NCBI GenBank assembly: GCA_025935275.1
Contig: JAICVP010000099.1
Span: 1-7,590 of the forward strand
Reading direction: 5' to 3'
DNA from: Thermoleophilia bacterium
GTDB taxonomy: Bacteria; Actinomycetota; Thermoleophilia; Gaiellales; Gaiellaceae
Length of the DNA stretch: 7,590 nt
How positions within the stretch are numbered: position 1 is the stretch's first letter; each line of letters opens with the position of its first letter. The translations under genes were made by a program, and so were the position numbers. The notes under the pieces were generated by a model. It saw nothing but the letters and a program-made list of their open reading frames with translations. It ran no database searches and was not told the DNA's origin. Positions 1-6,273 of this stretch are shown here, piece after piece.

Positions 1-921
1 GGTGTCCTGAGCTTCACCACCGCGCCGGACTTCGAGGCGCCAGGTGACTCGAACACGGACAACGTCTACGAGGTCACGGTCGCGGTCTCCGACGGCCAAG
101 GCGGCAGCGACACACAGCAGATCTCAGTCACGGTCACGGATCTGGCAGAGGCGAATTCTTCTTCGCTCATGTTCTCACTGCGTGCCGCCGCGACGGTCGG
201 CGGCATCTCCCTCGCGAACGAGGACATCGTCTCGTACGACGGCGCCGGACATTTCTCGATGGCGTTCGACGGCTCCGACGTGGGGCTCGCTGCCTACCGC
301 ATCGACGCGTTTGCGTGGCTCGACTCCGACACGCTGCTCCTTTCGGTCGACACCGACCGGAGCAACATCTTGCCGGGAATGACGGGGCCGATCGACGACT
401 CCGACGTCGTCCGCTTCGACGCGACTTCGCTCGGAGCGACGACCGCTGGGACGTTTTCCATGTACTTCGACGGTTCTGACGTTGGCCTGACACAGTCGGC
501 AGCCGATGTCGACGCCTTCGAGCTCCTGTCCGACGGACGGCTCGTCATGTCGACGACGGGCACGGTGTCGGTCTCGAGCCCGTCGGCCAGGGATGAAGAC
601 CTCTTCGCCTTCACGCCGACCTCACTCGGGCAGACCACCGCGGGGACGTTCGCGCTCTACTTCGACGGTAGCGATGTCGGGCTCGGAGAGAGCCCAGAGG
701 ACATCGACGCCTTGGGCGTGGACAGCTCGGGGAGGCTCTTCATCTCGACCGCAGATACCTTCGCGGTGCCCGGTCTGAGCGGGACGGACGAGGACGTCTT
801 CAGCTTCAACCCGACGCAGCTCGGGCCGACCACCGCCGGAACATATTCACCGACCTATGCCTTCGACGGCTCGAGCTTCGGGCTCGCGGCGAACGACGTC
901 CTCGATATCGATCTGCCCTGA
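1..921 (+). CDS. C-terminal part of a large cadherin-like repeat surface/secreted protein (5' end outside window)
   Basis: The frame is open from base 1 to TGA 919-921, giving 306 visible residues. The true start lies upstream. Residues 1-52 match the end of a bacterial cadherin-like (Ig-fold) domain: an L-S-F-x-x-A-P-D-F-E-x-P segment, then N-x-Y-E-V-T-V-x-V-S-D-G-x-G-G-x-D-T and a final I-S-V-T-V-T-D strand, with acidic residues of the kind that bind calcium in this family. Residues 57-306 are four tandem repeats (separate entry). The protein is very acidic, has no cysteine in the visible part and no transmembrane or sorting segment at its C-terminus, so export must depend on unseen N-terminal sequence. 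Such proteins usually act as adhesins or matrix proteins outside the cell; that role is inferred. Its 36-nt distance from the next gene allows co-transcription, but it may be an unrelated neighbour. An internal ATG at 169 should not be taken as the start, because the cadherin-like segment upstream is clearly coding. Confidence 0.88.
   Translation, partial: GVLSFTTAPDFEAPGDSNTDNVYEVTVAVSDGQGGSDTQQISVTVTDLAEANSSSLMFSLRAAATVGGISLANEDIVSYDGAGHFSMAFDGSDVGLAAYRIDAFAWLDSDTLLLSVDTDRSNILPGMTGPIDDSDVVRFDATSLGATTAGTFSMYFDGSDVGLTQSAADVDAFELLSDGRLVMSTTGTVSVSSPSARDEDLFAFTPTSLGQTTAGTFALYFDGSDVGLGESPEDIDALGVDSSGRLFISTADTFAVPGLSGTDEDVFSFNPTQLGPTTAGTYSPTYAFDGSSFGLAANDVLDIDLP
169..918 (+). repeat. Four tandem ~65-residue protein repeats with an FDGSDVGL core
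   Basis: Within the first gene, residues about 57-109, 110-178, 179-243 and 244-306 are copies of one unit. Each follows the pattern G-R-L-x-x-S ... D-E-D-V-F-x-F-x-P-T-x-L-G-x-T-T-A-G-T-F ... F-D-G-S-D-V-G-L ... D-I-D-A-L. The F-D-G core falls at bases 265-288, 466-489, 661-684 and 862-885, giving spacings of 67, 65 and 67 codons. Unit 1 is the most diverged and lacks the T-T-A-G-T stretch. Unit 4 has F-D-G-S-S-F-G-L. The protein ends at the end of the fourth unit. Strand-rich units of this size could form propeller blades or stacked beta modules; the fold is a guess. Confidence 0.85.
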
Positions 922-957
922 GGTTCGGTTGCGGCAGCGCTGTGACCGGATAAAGCG

Positions 958-2142
958 TTGACGGGTCCGAAGCTCCTTCACATCAAGGGCTCGTCGCCCT
1001 TCGGCGGCGACTGCGTTCTCATGCTGGAGCTCGGGCGAGCGGCTCAGGAGCGTGGGTTCGAGGTGGACGTGCTCGCGTTCGACCCCTACTTCCAGGCGTC
1101 GATTCGAAGCGCAGGCCTGGGCTTGGTCGACTTGGACGTGATTCGCCGCGAGATCAGGCCGTTCTGGGATGCGCGAGGCCTGATGCATCTCAAGCGATTC
1201 CTCTCCCGATCCGGATACACGATCGTTCATACCCACACGACGAAACCGGGAGTAGTCGGCACGCTCGCCGCTCGACTTGCGAACGTCCCTTCGGTCATGC
1301 ACACGGTCCACCTCTTTCCTTTCCACGAAGAGACGGGAAGGGCCACCACGACGGCATATGTGACCGTCGAGCGACTCGCAGCACGATGGTGCGACCGCCT
1401 CGTGACCGTGGGCGACTTTCAGCGCGAGTGGGCTCTCGACAAGGGGATCGGCACTCCGGAGCAAGTCGTCTCCATCCCGAACGGGGTGCCGGACGGACGA
1501 ATCACGGCTCCGAGGGCCCGGACCGATGTCCGTGCGGAGCTGGGCATCGGAGATGCTTTCATGGTGCTATCGACGGGTCGGCTCGCCCACCAGAAGGGCC
1601 TCGAGCACCTGATTCGAGCCGCAGCGCTGGTCCGTTCGGAACTGCCTGCGCTCAGCGTGGTGCTCGCGGGCGATGGCCCCTTGCGGGGCGAGCTAGAGAG
1701 GCTCGTGTCCGGCCTGGGCCTCGACGACGTCGTGCAGATCCTCGGGTTCCGCGCGAATATCGGAGAACTGCTCGCCGCCTCGGATCTCGTGGTACTGCCA
1801 TCGCTCTGGGAAGGGCTCTCCATCTCCCTTCTCGAGGCGATGGCCGCCGAGAAGCCGGTGGTGACGACGTCGATCGCGAGCAATCGGGAGGTGACAAACG
1901 ACGGCGAGGCTGCCCTGCTCGTTCCGCCCAAGCATCCGGCGAGCCTCGCGGCCGCTATTCGCACGCTTGCCGTCGACGAGACCCGGCGGATGCAACTCGC
2001 GAGGCGGGGGAAAGAGATCCAGCGCGAGCGCTACACGATGCAGCGGATGATCGACGCGTACATGTCCGAATACGACGGTCTGCTCCAGAGCGCCGATTCT
2101 GGATCGGTGAGCGATCGCCTGGCCGTTGGAGGGGCGCGGTGA
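958..2142 (+). CDS. GT4-family (GT-B fold) glycosyltransferase A, CapM/PglA-like
   Basis: A 394-residue retaining glycosyltransferase that should transfer a sugar from a nucleotide donor to a glycan or lipid-linked acceptor at the inner face of the membrane. The N-terminal Rossmann domain has the glycine turn S-P-F-G-G-D (residues 13-18), H-T-H-T-T-K-P-G (91-98) and H-T-V-H-L-F-P-F-H (115-123), a signature of capsule-type GT4 enzymes. The C-terminal domain has G-R-L-A-H-Q-K-G with the donor-phosphate-binding Arg208 and Lys213, L-A-G-D-G-P, and the E-x7-E motif with Glu285 and Glu293 (bases 1810-1836). Length is normal for the family. The start is TTG at 958: the frame is closed by TGA at 943-945, no ATG or GTG lies between, and the next ATG at 1021 would delete the glycine turn. 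No good Shine-Dalgarno precedes the TTG. The gene overlaps the next by GTGA. Donor and acceptor cannot be told from sequence. Confidence 0.93.
   Translation: MTGPKLLHIKGSSPFGGDCVLMLELGRAAQERGFEVDVLAFDPYFQASIRSAGLGLVDLDVIRREIRPFWDARGLMHLKRFLSRSGYTIVHTHTTKPGVVGTLAARLANVPSVMHTVHLFPFHEETGRATTTAYVTVERLAARWCDRLVTVGDFQREWALDKGIGTPEQVVSIPNGVPDGRITAPRARTDVRAELGIGDAFMVLSTGRLAHQKGLEHLIRAAALVRSELPALSVVLAGDGPLRGELERLVSGLGLDDVVQILGFRANIGELLAASDLVVLPSLWEGLSISLLEAMAAEKPVVTTSIASNREVTNDGEAALLVPPKHPASLAAAIRTLAVDETRRMQLARRGKEIQRERYTMQRMIDAYMSEYDGLLQSADSGSVSDRLAVGGAR
2128..2134 (+). promoter_or_regulatory. Ribosome binding site of fusion gene 1
   Basis: GGAGGGG lies inside the 3' end of glycosyltransferase A, 4-6 nt before GTG 2139. 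It is the strongest Shine-Dalgarno in the window and decides the start of fusion 1. The reading frame is open upstream to 1386, but that part is a shadow of glycosyltransferase A. Confidence 0.8.
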
Positions 2143-3671
2143 GTGGATCGGCGGCCACGGAACCAGAGGCGCGGGCTTCCGTCTCCGTGTCGGCCGCTGG
2201 TCGTCCGCTGCAGCTGAGCCTCCGCCTCGGGCGACAGCTCGAGGAAGCTGGCATCCCGTATTGCCACTGGAAGAGCAACAGGGCGATCGACCGGTCGATC
2301 TCCGGTCAAAACGACATCGACCTTCTCGTCGAAGCGGCTGAGGCGCGCCGGTTCACGGGGCTTCTCTCTAGCCTCGGTTTCGTCAGGGCTTACCGGCCCG
2401 ACCACGAGGTTCCAGGCATCGAAAGCTTCTACGGATTCGACGCCGAGGCCGACCGGCTCGTTCATGTCCATGCCCACTACAAGCTGGTCGTCGGCGACGA
2501 TCGGACGAAGAACTACCGCCTGCCGATGGAGAGCTCCTACATCCAATCGGCGCATGCCGGCACCGTCTTCAAGCTTCCGGCCGTCGAATTCGAATACGTC
2601 ACTCTCGTCATCCGCCTCGTCCTCAAGTACTGCACCTGGGACGAGATCGGATGGCGCGCGCTGCGGCGTCAGCGCGCCAGGCCGAAGGAGAGTGAGCGCG
2701 CCGAGTTCGAAGACCTGTCGGCGCGCGTAGACCCGGCGCGCGTGCAATCGGTTCTGGAAGATTGCCTGCCCGAGCTCGAACCGGAACTTTTTTCCGCTTG
2801 CCTTGAGGCCCTGGGCGCGAAGACGTCCCTCCGAACGAGGACGATGGCCGCTCGCCGGCTCGAGATCGCGCTCCAGCCATACGCCCGCCGTTCGCGTCGC
2901 GCCGACCGTATGCTCCGGATCGGGCGGCGGATCACCTTCGCGCTCGACCAGCGCAGGCGCGGCGCGCCGCGGAGTCGGCCAGCTACAGGCGGCGCCATCA
3001 TCGGAATCATCGGTGGTGACGGAGCCGGCAAGACGACCGCGCTCGCCGCTCTCGAGAGCTGGTTGGGTTCCGAGTTCGACGTGCGGCTCGTGCATCTCGG
3101 CAGGCCACCTTGGTCGGCGACAACGTACGTCGTTCGAGCGGGTCTGAAAGGAACCGACATCGTCGCCCGCTTCCTCGCGCGGGTGGTTCCCCTCGCGCCC
3201 GTCCGGCGCATGCCGGGGAGAATCGCAATCATCCGCCCGCTCGTCTGGCTCGTCTGTGTCGCCCGCGACCGGAGTCTCGTCTACCGCCGCGCGCACCGGT
3301 TCGCGCTGGGCGCCGGTGTCGTTCTCTGCGATCGGTATCCGCATCCTCAGCTTGTTTCCATGGACGTTCCGCGCATCCCCACGATGCCCAGCGGCAAATC
3401 CCAGAGCCGGATCGTGAAGAAGATGGTGGACCTCGAGAAGCGCTATCACCGCACGATCCTCCCCCCCGACCTCCTGGTGGTCCTCAAGGTCGATCCCAAG
3501 ATCGCGGCTGCGCGAAAGACGGACGAGAGTCCTGAAAGCGTTCAAAGGCGGGGAACCGAGATCTGGAACGTCGACTGGGCCGGTCTGGGGATCGATGTGG
3601 TAGACGCGAGCCAGTCCCAGGAGGCCGTGGCGCTCGAGTTGAAGGTGCTCGTCTGGTCCGCTCTGGGCTAG
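2139..3671 (+). CDS. Fusion 1: nucleotidyltransferase-like domain + thymidylate-kinase-like P-loop domain
   Basis: A 510-residue two-domain protein starting at GTG 2139, which forms a GTGA overlap with the previous stop behind a strong GGAGG. The N-terminal domain (about 25-180) resembles uncharacterised nucleotidyltransferases of the Pol-beta superfamily (NTP_transf_5 type): Y-C-H-W-K-S-N (41-47) sits where such proteins have a K-G turn, D-I-D-L-L-V (59-64) supplies the paired metal-binding aspartates, followed by V-H-V-H-A-H-Y (108-114) and T-K-N-Y-R-L-P (123-129). A helical, Arg-rich linker leads to a P-loop kinase domain (about 286-510): Walker A G-G-D-G-A-G-K-T (292-299, Lys298), H-L-G-R-P-P downstream, C-D-R-Y-P with Asp398 and Asp409 eleven residues later, then P-P-D-L-L-V-V-L-K-V-D and an Arg/Lys-rich lid. 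The kinase fold is that of dTMP kinase, but the P-H-P after D-R-Y does not match the usual Tmk site, so dTMP is unlikely as substrate. Similar fusions are known to me from glycan clusters of other phyla, without assigned function. A role in glycan phosphorylation or nucleotidyl transfer is inferred. Confidence 0.88.
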   Translation: MSGSAATEPEARASVSVSAAGRPLQLSLRLGRQLEEAGIPYCHWKSNRAIDRSISGQNDIDLLVEAAEARRFTGLLSSLGFVRAYRPDHEVPGIESFYGFDAEADRLVHVHAHYKLVVGDDRTKNYRLPMESSYIQSAHAGTVFKLPAVEFEYVTLVIRLVLKYCTWDEIGWRALRRQRARPKESERAEFEDLSARVDPARVQSVLEDCLPELEPELFSACLEALGAKTSLRTRTMAARRLEIALQPYARRSRRADRMLRIGRRITFALDQRRRGAPRSRPATGGAIIGIIGGDGAGKTTALAALESWLGSEFDVRLVHLGRPPWSATTYVVRAGLKGTDIVARFLARVVPLAPVRRMPGRIAIIRPLVWLVCVARDRSLVYRRAHRFALGAGVVLCDRYPHPQLVSMDVPRIPTMPSGKSQSRIVKKMVDLEKRYHRTILPPDLLVVLKVDPKIAAARKTDESPESVQRRGTEIWNVDWAGLGIDVVDASQSQEAVALELKVLVWSALG

Positions 3672-3681
3672 AAGTCAAACC

Positions 3682-4386
3682 ATGGAGTGCCAGAAGATCG
3701 AAATCGTCGGCGTGGCCGGCACCGGCAAGTCGACGCTCACCCGAACACTCGTCGACCGTGACCCCGGCAACCGGGTTGTCGACTCGCTGCACACGAGGGC
3801 ACGTGCCCACTGGGCGTACGTGGCCCACAGCGTCCCCGTCGTCCTTCCGCTCATCGCCCGGAGCGCTCGAGCGCGTCCGGGGTTCGACTGGGAGGAAACG
3901 AAGTTCATCGTGTACGTCACGGAGTGGCGCCGTTTTCTCCGCAGTGACTGTCGCGACGATCGGGGGCTTCTCATCCTCGATCAGGGGCCGATCTTTGCGC
4001 TGGCCCGGCTCTTGTGGGGCGGAAAGCCCGTCACGGCGACGCGGGAGTTCGAGCGATGGCTGGACGAGCAGGTCTCTGGCTGGTCGCTCGAACTGGACGG
4101 CATCGTGTGGCTCGTCGCCCCGGAGGAGGTGCTACTCGAGCGGATCAACGAGCGGAAGCAGGAGCACGAGGCGAAGGGTCGGTCGCTGCGCGAGGGTCTC
4201 GACGTCCTTTCCGCGCACCAGGGAGCCTACGAGGTGCTCTTCGAACGGCTCGCGGCGCTCGGAAAACCACCGGTCTTCACATTCGACACCAGCCTGATGT
4301 CACCGACTCGGATCGCGGAGGAAATCGAGCGTGTGCTGGCACGCGACCCGAGCCGCCGACCTGTCAACGCGGGGCCACTGCGATGA
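3682..4386 (+). CDS. Small P-loop kinase A (AAA/adenylate-kinase-like, unknown substrate)
   Basis: A 234-residue single-domain P-loop protein. Walker A is G-V-A-G-T-G-K-S (10-17, Lys16). The second acidic site follows a hydrophobic strand: G-L-L-I-L-D-Q-G-P with Asp100. A later strand, I-V-W-L-V-A-P, precedes E-R-I-N-E-R-K-Q-E-H-E-A-K-G-R, a basic lid of the kind that closes over ATP in nucleoside-monophosphate-kinase-like enzymes. The expected activity is ATP-dependent phosphorylation of a small molecule or sugar, in the cytosol. There is no membrane segment. ATG 3682 follows the fusion 1 stop by 10 nt, with a weak AGAAG at 3670-3674; the Walker A so close to the N-terminus supports this start. 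The gene ends in an ATGA overlap with glycosyltransferase B. The substrate is unknown. The position between glycan genes suggests a sugar or glycan-linked acceptor. Confidence 0.85.
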   Translation: MECQKIEIVGVAGTGKSTLTRTLVDRDPGNRVVDSLHTRARAHWAYVAHSVPVVLPLIARSARARPGFDWEETKFIVYVTEWRRFLRSDCRDDRGLLILDQGPIFALARLLWGGKPVTATREFERWLDEQVSGWSLELDGIVWLVAPEEVLLERINERKQEHEAKGRSLREGLDVLSAHQGAYEVLFERLAALGKPPVFTFDTSLMSPTRIAEEIERVLARDPSRRPVNAGPLR

Positions 4387-5489
4387 GCGCGGCTCGGTCC
4401 GCAGATGCACGGCGCCTCAGGATCCTGCATGTGATCTTCCTACTCGGCGAGACCAACTCTCAGTACAACGAGCATTGCTTGCCCGTCAAAGACGAGCGAG
4501 ACCTGTCGATCTGCACGTACTTCGAACCAAAGCTACAAGTCCCCGAAGAAATCGAGGTGTTCGCCGGAGACGGGACTCTTCGCGGCTTCTTCCGCGCCAT
4601 CGGCTCGGCCGTGCGCGCATCTTGCTACGACGTCATCCACGCCCACGCGCCACCCACTGCCGTGCTTTTGATGTTGGGCCTTATGCGGCAACGACGGCGG
4701 CGGAAGCTCTTTCACTCGCTCGTCTACACGGTCCACGACTCGTTCTACGACTACAAGCTTCGCGACAAGCTGTTCATGCTGCCGATTTTCGCGACGTTCC
4801 GGCGCACGGTGTTCTGCGGTCACGCTGCGCAAGAGAGCTATCCGGCTCTCTGGCAAACGTTGCTGAGGGGTCGAGGCCGGGTCGTACCGAACGCAGCCGA
4901 CCTGGAGCGCGTCGAGAGGGCCGTCTCAGGTGCGGGGGGGAGTGCCAACGGAGTGTTCGACATCGTGTCGGTGGGCCGTCTCGAGGAGGTGAAAGATCCG
5001 CTCGCGCTGGTGGCCGCGTTTCGCCAGGTGGACGACGGCTCCGCACGCCTGCATCTCATCGGCGCGGGCACCCTTGAGTCCCGGCTCAAGGACGAGCTTC
5101 GCCGATCCGAGCTCGACGAGCGCGTCACTTTGACCGGATTGATTCCACGGGACGAAGTGTTCATCCGGTGTGCCGAAGCCGACCTCTTCGTCTCCCCCTC
5201 ACGCGGCGAGGGTCTTCCCGTTGCCGTGATGGAGGCAATGGCGAGCGGCTGTCCCGTCCTGCTCTCCGACATCGCGCCTCATCGGGAGATTGCGGCCGGG
5301 GTCGACTTCATCCCCCTCGTCCCGGTCGGCGATGCTGCACTCATTGCGCGCGAGATCGACCGCTTCAAGAGGATGACGCCCGAGCAACGGCGGGAAGTCG
5401 GCGCCAAGTGCCGGAATCTTGCCCGAGACCGATTCGGGCTCGAGCGGATGCACGCAGGGTATGAAACGGTCTACCGCGAGCTCGCATGA
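4383..5489 (+). CDS. GT4-family (GT-B fold) glycosyltransferase B
   Basis: A 368-residue glycosyltransferase starting at ATG 4383, which overlaps the previous stop as ATGA. GGGG at 4371-4374 is a weak ribosome site. The frame is open further upstream, but that stretch is the shadow of kinase A. The N-terminal Rossmann domain begins L-R-I-L-H-V-I-F-L-L-G-E-T-N-S-Q-Y-N-E-H, followed by H-A-H-A-P-P (from His86) and Y-T-V-H-D-S-F (His118). A polybasic patch at 102-108 (six of seven residues Arg or Lys) may help membrane contact. The C-terminal domain has G-R-L-E-E-V-K-D-P with Arg199 and Lys204, and S-R-G-E-G-L-P-V-A-V-M-E with E-x7-E glutamates 276 and 284. This set marks a retaining, nucleotide-sugar-dependent enzyme. 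Its N-terminal half is quite unlike that of glycosyltransferase A, so the two probably form different linkages and are not a recent duplication. Donor and acceptor are not predictable. Confidence 0.93.
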   Translation: MSAARSADARRLRILHVIFLLGETNSQYNEHCLPVKDERDLSICTYFEPKLQVPEEIEVFAGDGTLRGFFRAIGSAVRASCYDVIHAHAPPTAVLLMLGLMRQRRRRKLFHSLVYTVHDSFYDYKLRDKLFMLPIFATFRRTVFCGHAAQESYPALWQTLLRGRGRVVPNAADLERVERAVSGAGGSANGVFDIVSVGRLEEVKDPLALVAAFRQVDDGSARLHLIGAGTLESRLKDELRRSELDERVTLTGLIPRDEVFIRCAEADLFVSPSRGEGLPVAVMEAMASGCPVLLSDIAPHREIAAGVDFIPLVPVGDAALIAREIDRFKRMTPEQRREVGAKCRNLARDRFGLERMHAGYETVYRELA

Positions 5490-6271
5490 TCGTCGAGTTC
5501 ATCGGCTGTGCTGGCGCTGGCAAGACGACGCTGAGGAACCTGATCTGTGAACAGGGCGTTCATGACCACGATGTCGTGGCGATGCCGGATCTCTTGCTCC
5601 AACGTCCGCTCCTTCGCCGAGTGGCGCACCCGACGGCCGTCAACGTCGTCCAGGAGGTCGGCGGCCTTCCCTTTCTGCTCCGTGCTCTCCCCGGCGAACG
5701 CCCCTTCCTCGCCTTCGCACGACGCACGCTCTGGCGTGACGCGACCTCGAGCTTCGACAAGCTGAACGGGATGCGCGGTGTCGCGCGGAAGGTCGGAATG
5801 TTCCACCTCGCCAGGACGCGCGCGCGTGACGCCGTTGTCCTTTCCGACGAAGGGACGCTTCTGAGCTCCTACAACCTCTTCGTGGCAACGAAAAAGGATT
5901 TCGGCCGGGCGGAGCTCGATCGGTTTGCGCAGCTCGTGCCCATGCCGGACCACGTCGTGTACGTGCGAGCGCCGGTGGAGTCGCTCGTGGAACGCGCCCG
6001 AACTCGACCTGACCCCCGCCGCCAGCATGTGGGGCAGAGCGCCGCGGCGATCGAGGCAGACGTCCGGCGGACCGTGCGGCTCTTCGATCTCCTTGTCGAG
6101 GCCCCGCCCTTGGCGGGCCGAGTTTCGATGGTGGAGAGCCGCGATCTCGACCGGGAGGGAAGGATCCGGCTTGCGAGCGAGGTTGCGGAACAGCTGCGCG
6201 CGCACGCGGAGGGCCGGGAGCTGCCCTCTGCCGGCTCAACGCGCGATCGGTCCCTGGAGAACAGGGTCTAG
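5486..6271 (+). CDS. Small P-loop kinase B (unknown substrate)
   Basis: A 261-residue single-domain P-loop protein starting at ATG 5486, in an ATGA overlap with glycosyltransferase B; no strong Shine-Dalgarno is seen, so translation probably depends on coupling. Walker A is G-C-A-G-A-G-K-T (7-14, Lys13), almost at the N-terminus. A hydrophobic strand V-V-L-S-D-E-G (Asp121-Glu122) gives the second acidic site, with a different residue from the D-Q-G-P of kinase A. Later, H-V-V-Y-V-R-A-P is followed by an Arg-rich lid (V-E-R-A-R-T-R-P-D-P-R-R). The layout P-loop, D-(Q/E)-G, V-x-x-P, basic lid is shared with kinase A, but the sequences differ widely, so they look like distant relatives with different substrates. 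The last ~35 residues are polar and low in hydrophobics, probably a disordered tail. A role as a small-molecule or sugar kinase in the same glycan pathway is inferred from context. Confidence 0.83.
   Translation: MIVEFIGCAGAGKTTLRNLICEQGVHDHDVVAMPDLLLQRPLLRRVAHPTAVNVVQEVGGLPFLLRALPGERPFLAFARRTLWRDATSSFDKLNGMRGVARKVGMFHLARTRARDAVVLSDEGTLLSSYNLFVATKKDFGRAELDRFAQLVPMPDHVVYVRAPVESLVERARTRPDPRRQHVGQSAAAIEADVRRTVRLFDLLVEAPPLAGRVSMVESRDLDREGRIRLASEVAEQLRAHAEGRELPSAGSTRDRSLENRV
6263..6267 (+). promoter_or_regulatory. Probable ribosome binding site of fusion gene 2
   Basis: AGGGT lies 6 nt before GTG 6274, inside the last codons of kinase B. It is a partial Shine-Dalgarno and supports GTG 6274, which also lets the protein begin just before the helix that leads to Y-C-H-W-K-S-N, as in fusion 1. 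Confidence 0.5.
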
Positions 6272-6273
6272 AC

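Noticed and set aside
935..942. Palindrome CAGCGCTG in the gap after the first gene, considered as terminator or operator
   Set aside because: Only 8 bases, no loop and no T-run. Such palindromes are common by chance in GC-rich DNA.
1386..2138. Upstream extension of the fusion 1 frame by 251 codons
   Set aside because: The extension overlaps glycosyltransferase A in another frame and translates to Arg/Gly-rich sequence. GTG 2139 with a strong Shine-Dalgarno and GTGA overlap is the real start.
2031..3545. 504-codon open frame on the minus strand opposite fusion 1
   Set aside because: It is a shadow in high-GC coding DNA: its translation is rich in Arg, Pro and Asp with no recognisable motif, while the + strand carries clear conserved motifs throughout.
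4014..4382. Upstream extension of the glycosyltransferase B frame by 123 codons
   Set aside because: It is the out-of-frame shadow of kinase A. The GT4 N-terminal strand begins just after ATG 4383.
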